Shown in pieces: positions 4,727 through 6,583 of a stretch of 6,583 nt of DNA. The translations under genes and the position numbers were made by a program. This DNA is from CAZJFC01 sp964545245 (GTDB lineage Bacteria; Pseudomonadota; Alphaproteobacteria; Rickettsiales; 21-14-0-20-44-7): the NCBI GenBank assembly GCA_964545245.1, contig CAZJFC010000080.1, positions 1 through 6,583 on the forward strand, read 5' to 3'. A model generated the notes under the pieces. That model saw nothing but the letters and a program-made list of their open reading frames with translations. It had not been told where the DNA came from and did no database searches. How positions within the stretch are numbered: the first letter of the stretch is position 1; every line of letters begins with the position of its first letter.

Positions 4727-5230
4727 CAGGAACACCGCGAGGCGTGACTTGATGTCGCGTGCCATCTCTTCGGCGGCTTTCTGGTTGGCGTCCTCATCGG
4801 CCACGAAGGTCGCGAATTCGGATTCGGTGCGGTTATAGCTGCTTTTTATGCGGCTGACGCCGTTGGTCACTTCGCGGCCATCGACCAGCGAAATAAGGCT
4901 GTATTTAGCGGTAAGCGCAACATCATAGCGCGTTACGCGCAGGTTGTCCTGAATACCAAGCTCACGCAGGGCGCGCTCAAGCTTGATGTTAAGCTGGTAT
5001 TGCGGCTCGGAGTAAACATTTTCCGGGTTGAGCAAATCTTCAAGGGTGGTGCGCAGAACCTGCCCGTTCCTGCCGGGAATATCCGCAACCCTGATCGCCG
5101 CAAGCTGGGGGCCTTGCTCGGTTTCCTTGCCGTAAACCGGCTTGAACCCGCAGGCGCTCAGGCTAAAGGCCAGAAGCCAGAAGCCAAAAGCCAGCTTAAG
5201 CGACGATGTTGATGATCTTGTCCTGTACAT
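4718..5230 (-). CDS. lptE: LPS assembly lipoprotein LptE
   Basis: LptE is the outer-membrane lipoprotein that plugs and stabilises the LptD barrel, delivering lipopolysaccharide to the cell surface. The 170-residue precursor has a basic n-region (R3, R5, K12), a hydrophobic stretch (about 13-23) and the lipobox LSAC with Cys27 as the lipidated residue, followed by GFKPVYG, a frequent LptE/RlpB opening. The body has the alternating strands and helices expected (RTTLEDLLN, YQLNIKLE, RYDVALTAKYSL). The ATG (complement of 5228-5230) has AGGAAAT about ten bases upstream and overlaps the 3' end of leuS by 35 bases. leuS followed by lptE is the standard order in many Proteobacteria and confirms the name. 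holA, often next, is absent here. Confidence 0.9.
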   Translation of the reverse strand: MYRTRSSTSSLKLAFGFWLLAFSLSACGFKPVYGKETEQGPQLAAIRVADIPGRNGQVLRTTLEDLLNPENVYSEPQYQLNIKLERALRELGIQDNLRVTRYDVALTAKYSLISLVDGREVTNGVSRIKSSYNRTESEFATFVADEDANQKAAEEMARDIKSRLAVFLSR

Positions 5231-6583
5231 AAATAAATTTCCTGATTCCGCCTTCGCCGATATAAGTCACAACGCCCGGTTCGCTCAGTGCGGCCTCGCG
5301 TGCTTCGGCTTCGTTGGTGCCTTTTTTAAGCTGTAATACGGCACGTTTCTTGCCGTTCACCTGCACTGCTACATTCACGGTTGACCGCTCAAGCAGTTTC
5401 TCATCGGCGACCGGCCATGGCTCGTTTTCAAGCAAGGTGGTTTTGCTTAAGCTCTGCCACAGCTCCTCCGAAATATGCGGGGCGATAGGGGAAAGGAGCT
5501 TGAGCAGCACTTCCACGCCCTCGCGCGAAGGTTCGCCGGATAATTCGTTGAACAGGGTGCGGACGCCCGCAACCGCCTTGTTGAAGCCGTTATTTTCCAG
5601 CTCGGCGGTAACGTCCTTTATCGCCTTATGGATGGCCTTGCGTTTGGCTTCCGAGGCTTTTTCGGGCAGTTCCCCGGTGGCAAGCCGCCAGACGCGGTTG
5701 AGGAATTTGAAGCTGCCCTCAATGCCCTCGTCGCTCCATTCAAGGTCGCGCTCAGGGGGGGAGTCGGAAAGCATGAACAAACGCGCCGTATCGGCCCCGT
5801 AATTGCTCACGATGCGGTTAGGGTCGACGACGTTCTTCTTTGATTTGCTCATCTTCACCGAAGGGCCTTTGATGGAGGTTCCGTCGGCTTCCTCAGGGTA
5901 GATCCATTCGCCTTGCGCGTTTTTATATGTCGGGTGGCAGACCATGCCCTGCGTAAGCAAATTCTTAAATGGCTCCTCTACATTCAGGAGGCCGCATTTT
6001 TTAAGGGCGCGGGTGAAGAAGCGGGCATAAAGCAGGTGCAGCACCGCGTGTTCGATACCGCCGATGTAGTTATCCACCGGGAGGAATTTATCTGCTCCTT
6101 GCAGGATATTATTGCGCTCAAGCGCCGCGCCCAGCTTTGCGGCCTCAATGGCCTTGCGCCCTGCGGGCGATTCGTTCCCGCAACTTGGCTGGATATCGGA
6201 CGCGAAGCGGGCGAAATACCATGAGGATTCGAAGAACGTGTCGAAAGTGTCGGTTTCGCGGGTGGCTTTGCCTTTGCAAGCCGGGCAGTCCACGTGTTTC
6301 CATGCCGGGTGGTGGTCGAGCGGGTTGCCGGGCTTGTCGAAAGTGACATCTTTCGGCAGCTCAACGGGTAACTGGTCTTCGGGAACCGGGACAGTTCCGC
6401 ATTTTTCGCAATAGATGACCGGGATCGGGCAGCCCCAGTAGCGCTGGCGGGAAACGCCCCAGTCACGCAGGCGATAGTTGATCCGGCGCTGGCCACGCCC
6501 CTGGCGCTCGAAACGCTCGGCGAAGGCTTCGAACGCACCACGGAAATCCAGCCCGTCGAACTCGCCCGAGAACAGCACTTTGA
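5196..6583 (-). CDS. leuS: Leucyl-tRNA synthetase, C-terminal half (5' end outside window)
   Basis: A class I synthetase that charges tRNA-Leu with leucine. About 462 residues are in the window, roughly the second half of a protein usually near 860; the HIGH motif and most of the editing domain lie beyond the right edge. Visible in order: the GEFDGLDF segment, LRDWGVSRQRYWGCPIP, a Cys4 zinc-ribbon-like region (CEKC and CPAC), RETDTFDTFFESSWY, YIGGIEHAVLHLLYARFF, and the catalytic KMSKS at 5841-5855. The anticodon-binding helical domain (LEWSDEGIEG to PHISEELW) and the small C-terminal tRNA-binding domain follow. The stop at 5196-5198 lies inside the start of lptE. The GTG at 6576-6578 is an internal Val codon, not the start. 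There is a slightly long insertion, rich in Ala, Lys and Glu, before the LPVD motif. Confidence 0.97.
   Translation of the reverse strand, partial: KVLFSGEFDGLDFRGAFEAFAERFERQGRGQRRINYRLRDWGVSRQRYWGCPIPVIYCEKCGTVPVPEDQLPVELPKDVTFDKPGNPLDHHPAWKHVDCPACKGKATRETDTFDTFFESSWYFARFASDIQPSCGNESPAGRKAIEAAKLGAALERNNILQGADKFLPVDNYIGGIEHAVLHLLYARFFTRALKKCGLLNVEEPFKNLLTQGMVCHPTYKNAQGEWIYPEEADGTSIKGPSVKMSKSKKNVVDPNRIVSNYGADTARLFMLSDSPPERDLEWSDEGIEGSFKFLNRVWRLATGELPEKASEAKRKAIHKAIKDVTAELENNGFNKAVAGVRTLFNELSGEPSREGVEVLLKLLSPIAPHISEELWQSLSKTTLLENEPWPVADEKLLERSTVNVAVQVNGKKRAVLQLKKGTNEAEAREAALSEPGVVTYIGEGGIRKFIYVQDKIINIVA

Noticed and set aside
5314..6541. Several plus- and minus-strand open frames of 70-185 residues across leuS
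   Set aside because: They are other-frame shadows of a strongly conserved synthetase and show no family features or ribosome binding sites.

Overview
The window reads as a stretch of an alphaproteobacterial chromosome of moderate GC. The evidence is a leuS-lptE pair, a tsaB-rimI pair, a 140-residue NDK of alphaproteobacterial type, a small-type bacterial SRP RNA, and several GC-rich palindromic intergenic repeats. I cannot fix the genus. A free-living or host-associated lineage outside the best-studied orders is plausible, but that is inference.

Layout from left to right. Positions 1-127 hold hairpin-forming intergenic repeats and no gene. On the minus strand, 128-403 and 375-1517 are two overlapping genes: an unrecognised 91-residue protein, preceded in transcription by a 380-residue protein built from eight tandem 36-residue units. 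This pair has its own well-placed promoter (-35 TTGACA, 17-bp spacer) and is the accessory part of the window. Positions 1689-2111 (minus) encode nucleoside diphosphate kinase. It is divergent from 2244-3002 (plus), a prepilin-like protein with a type IV pilin/type II secretion N-terminus. Positions 3003-3133 are mostly a palindromic repeat element lying between convergent genes.

Next come tsaB (3498-4040, minus) and overlapping rimI (3134-3538, minus), which serve tRNA t6A modification and protein N-acetylation. Divergent from tsaB is a pterin-4a-carbinolamine dehydratase gene (4039-4341, plus). The two start codons overlap inside one CATG, so there is no intergenic DNA between them. Positions 4342-4717 contain a terminator-like palindrome, the SRP RNA gene ffs (about 4457-4540, plus) and three further palindromic repeats. 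The window ends with lptE (4718-5230, minus), overlapped by the 3' half of leuS (5196 to the right edge, minus).

Functionally, most genes are housekeeping: translation (leuS, tsaB, ffs for membrane targeting), nucleotide balance (ndk), outer-membrane LPS assembly (lptE) and pterin recycling (PCD). The least explained content is the tandem-repeat protein with its coupled small partner, the lone prepilin-like gene, and the dense set of different intergenic palindromes. I found no CRISPR array, insertion sequence, tRNA or recognisable defence system.
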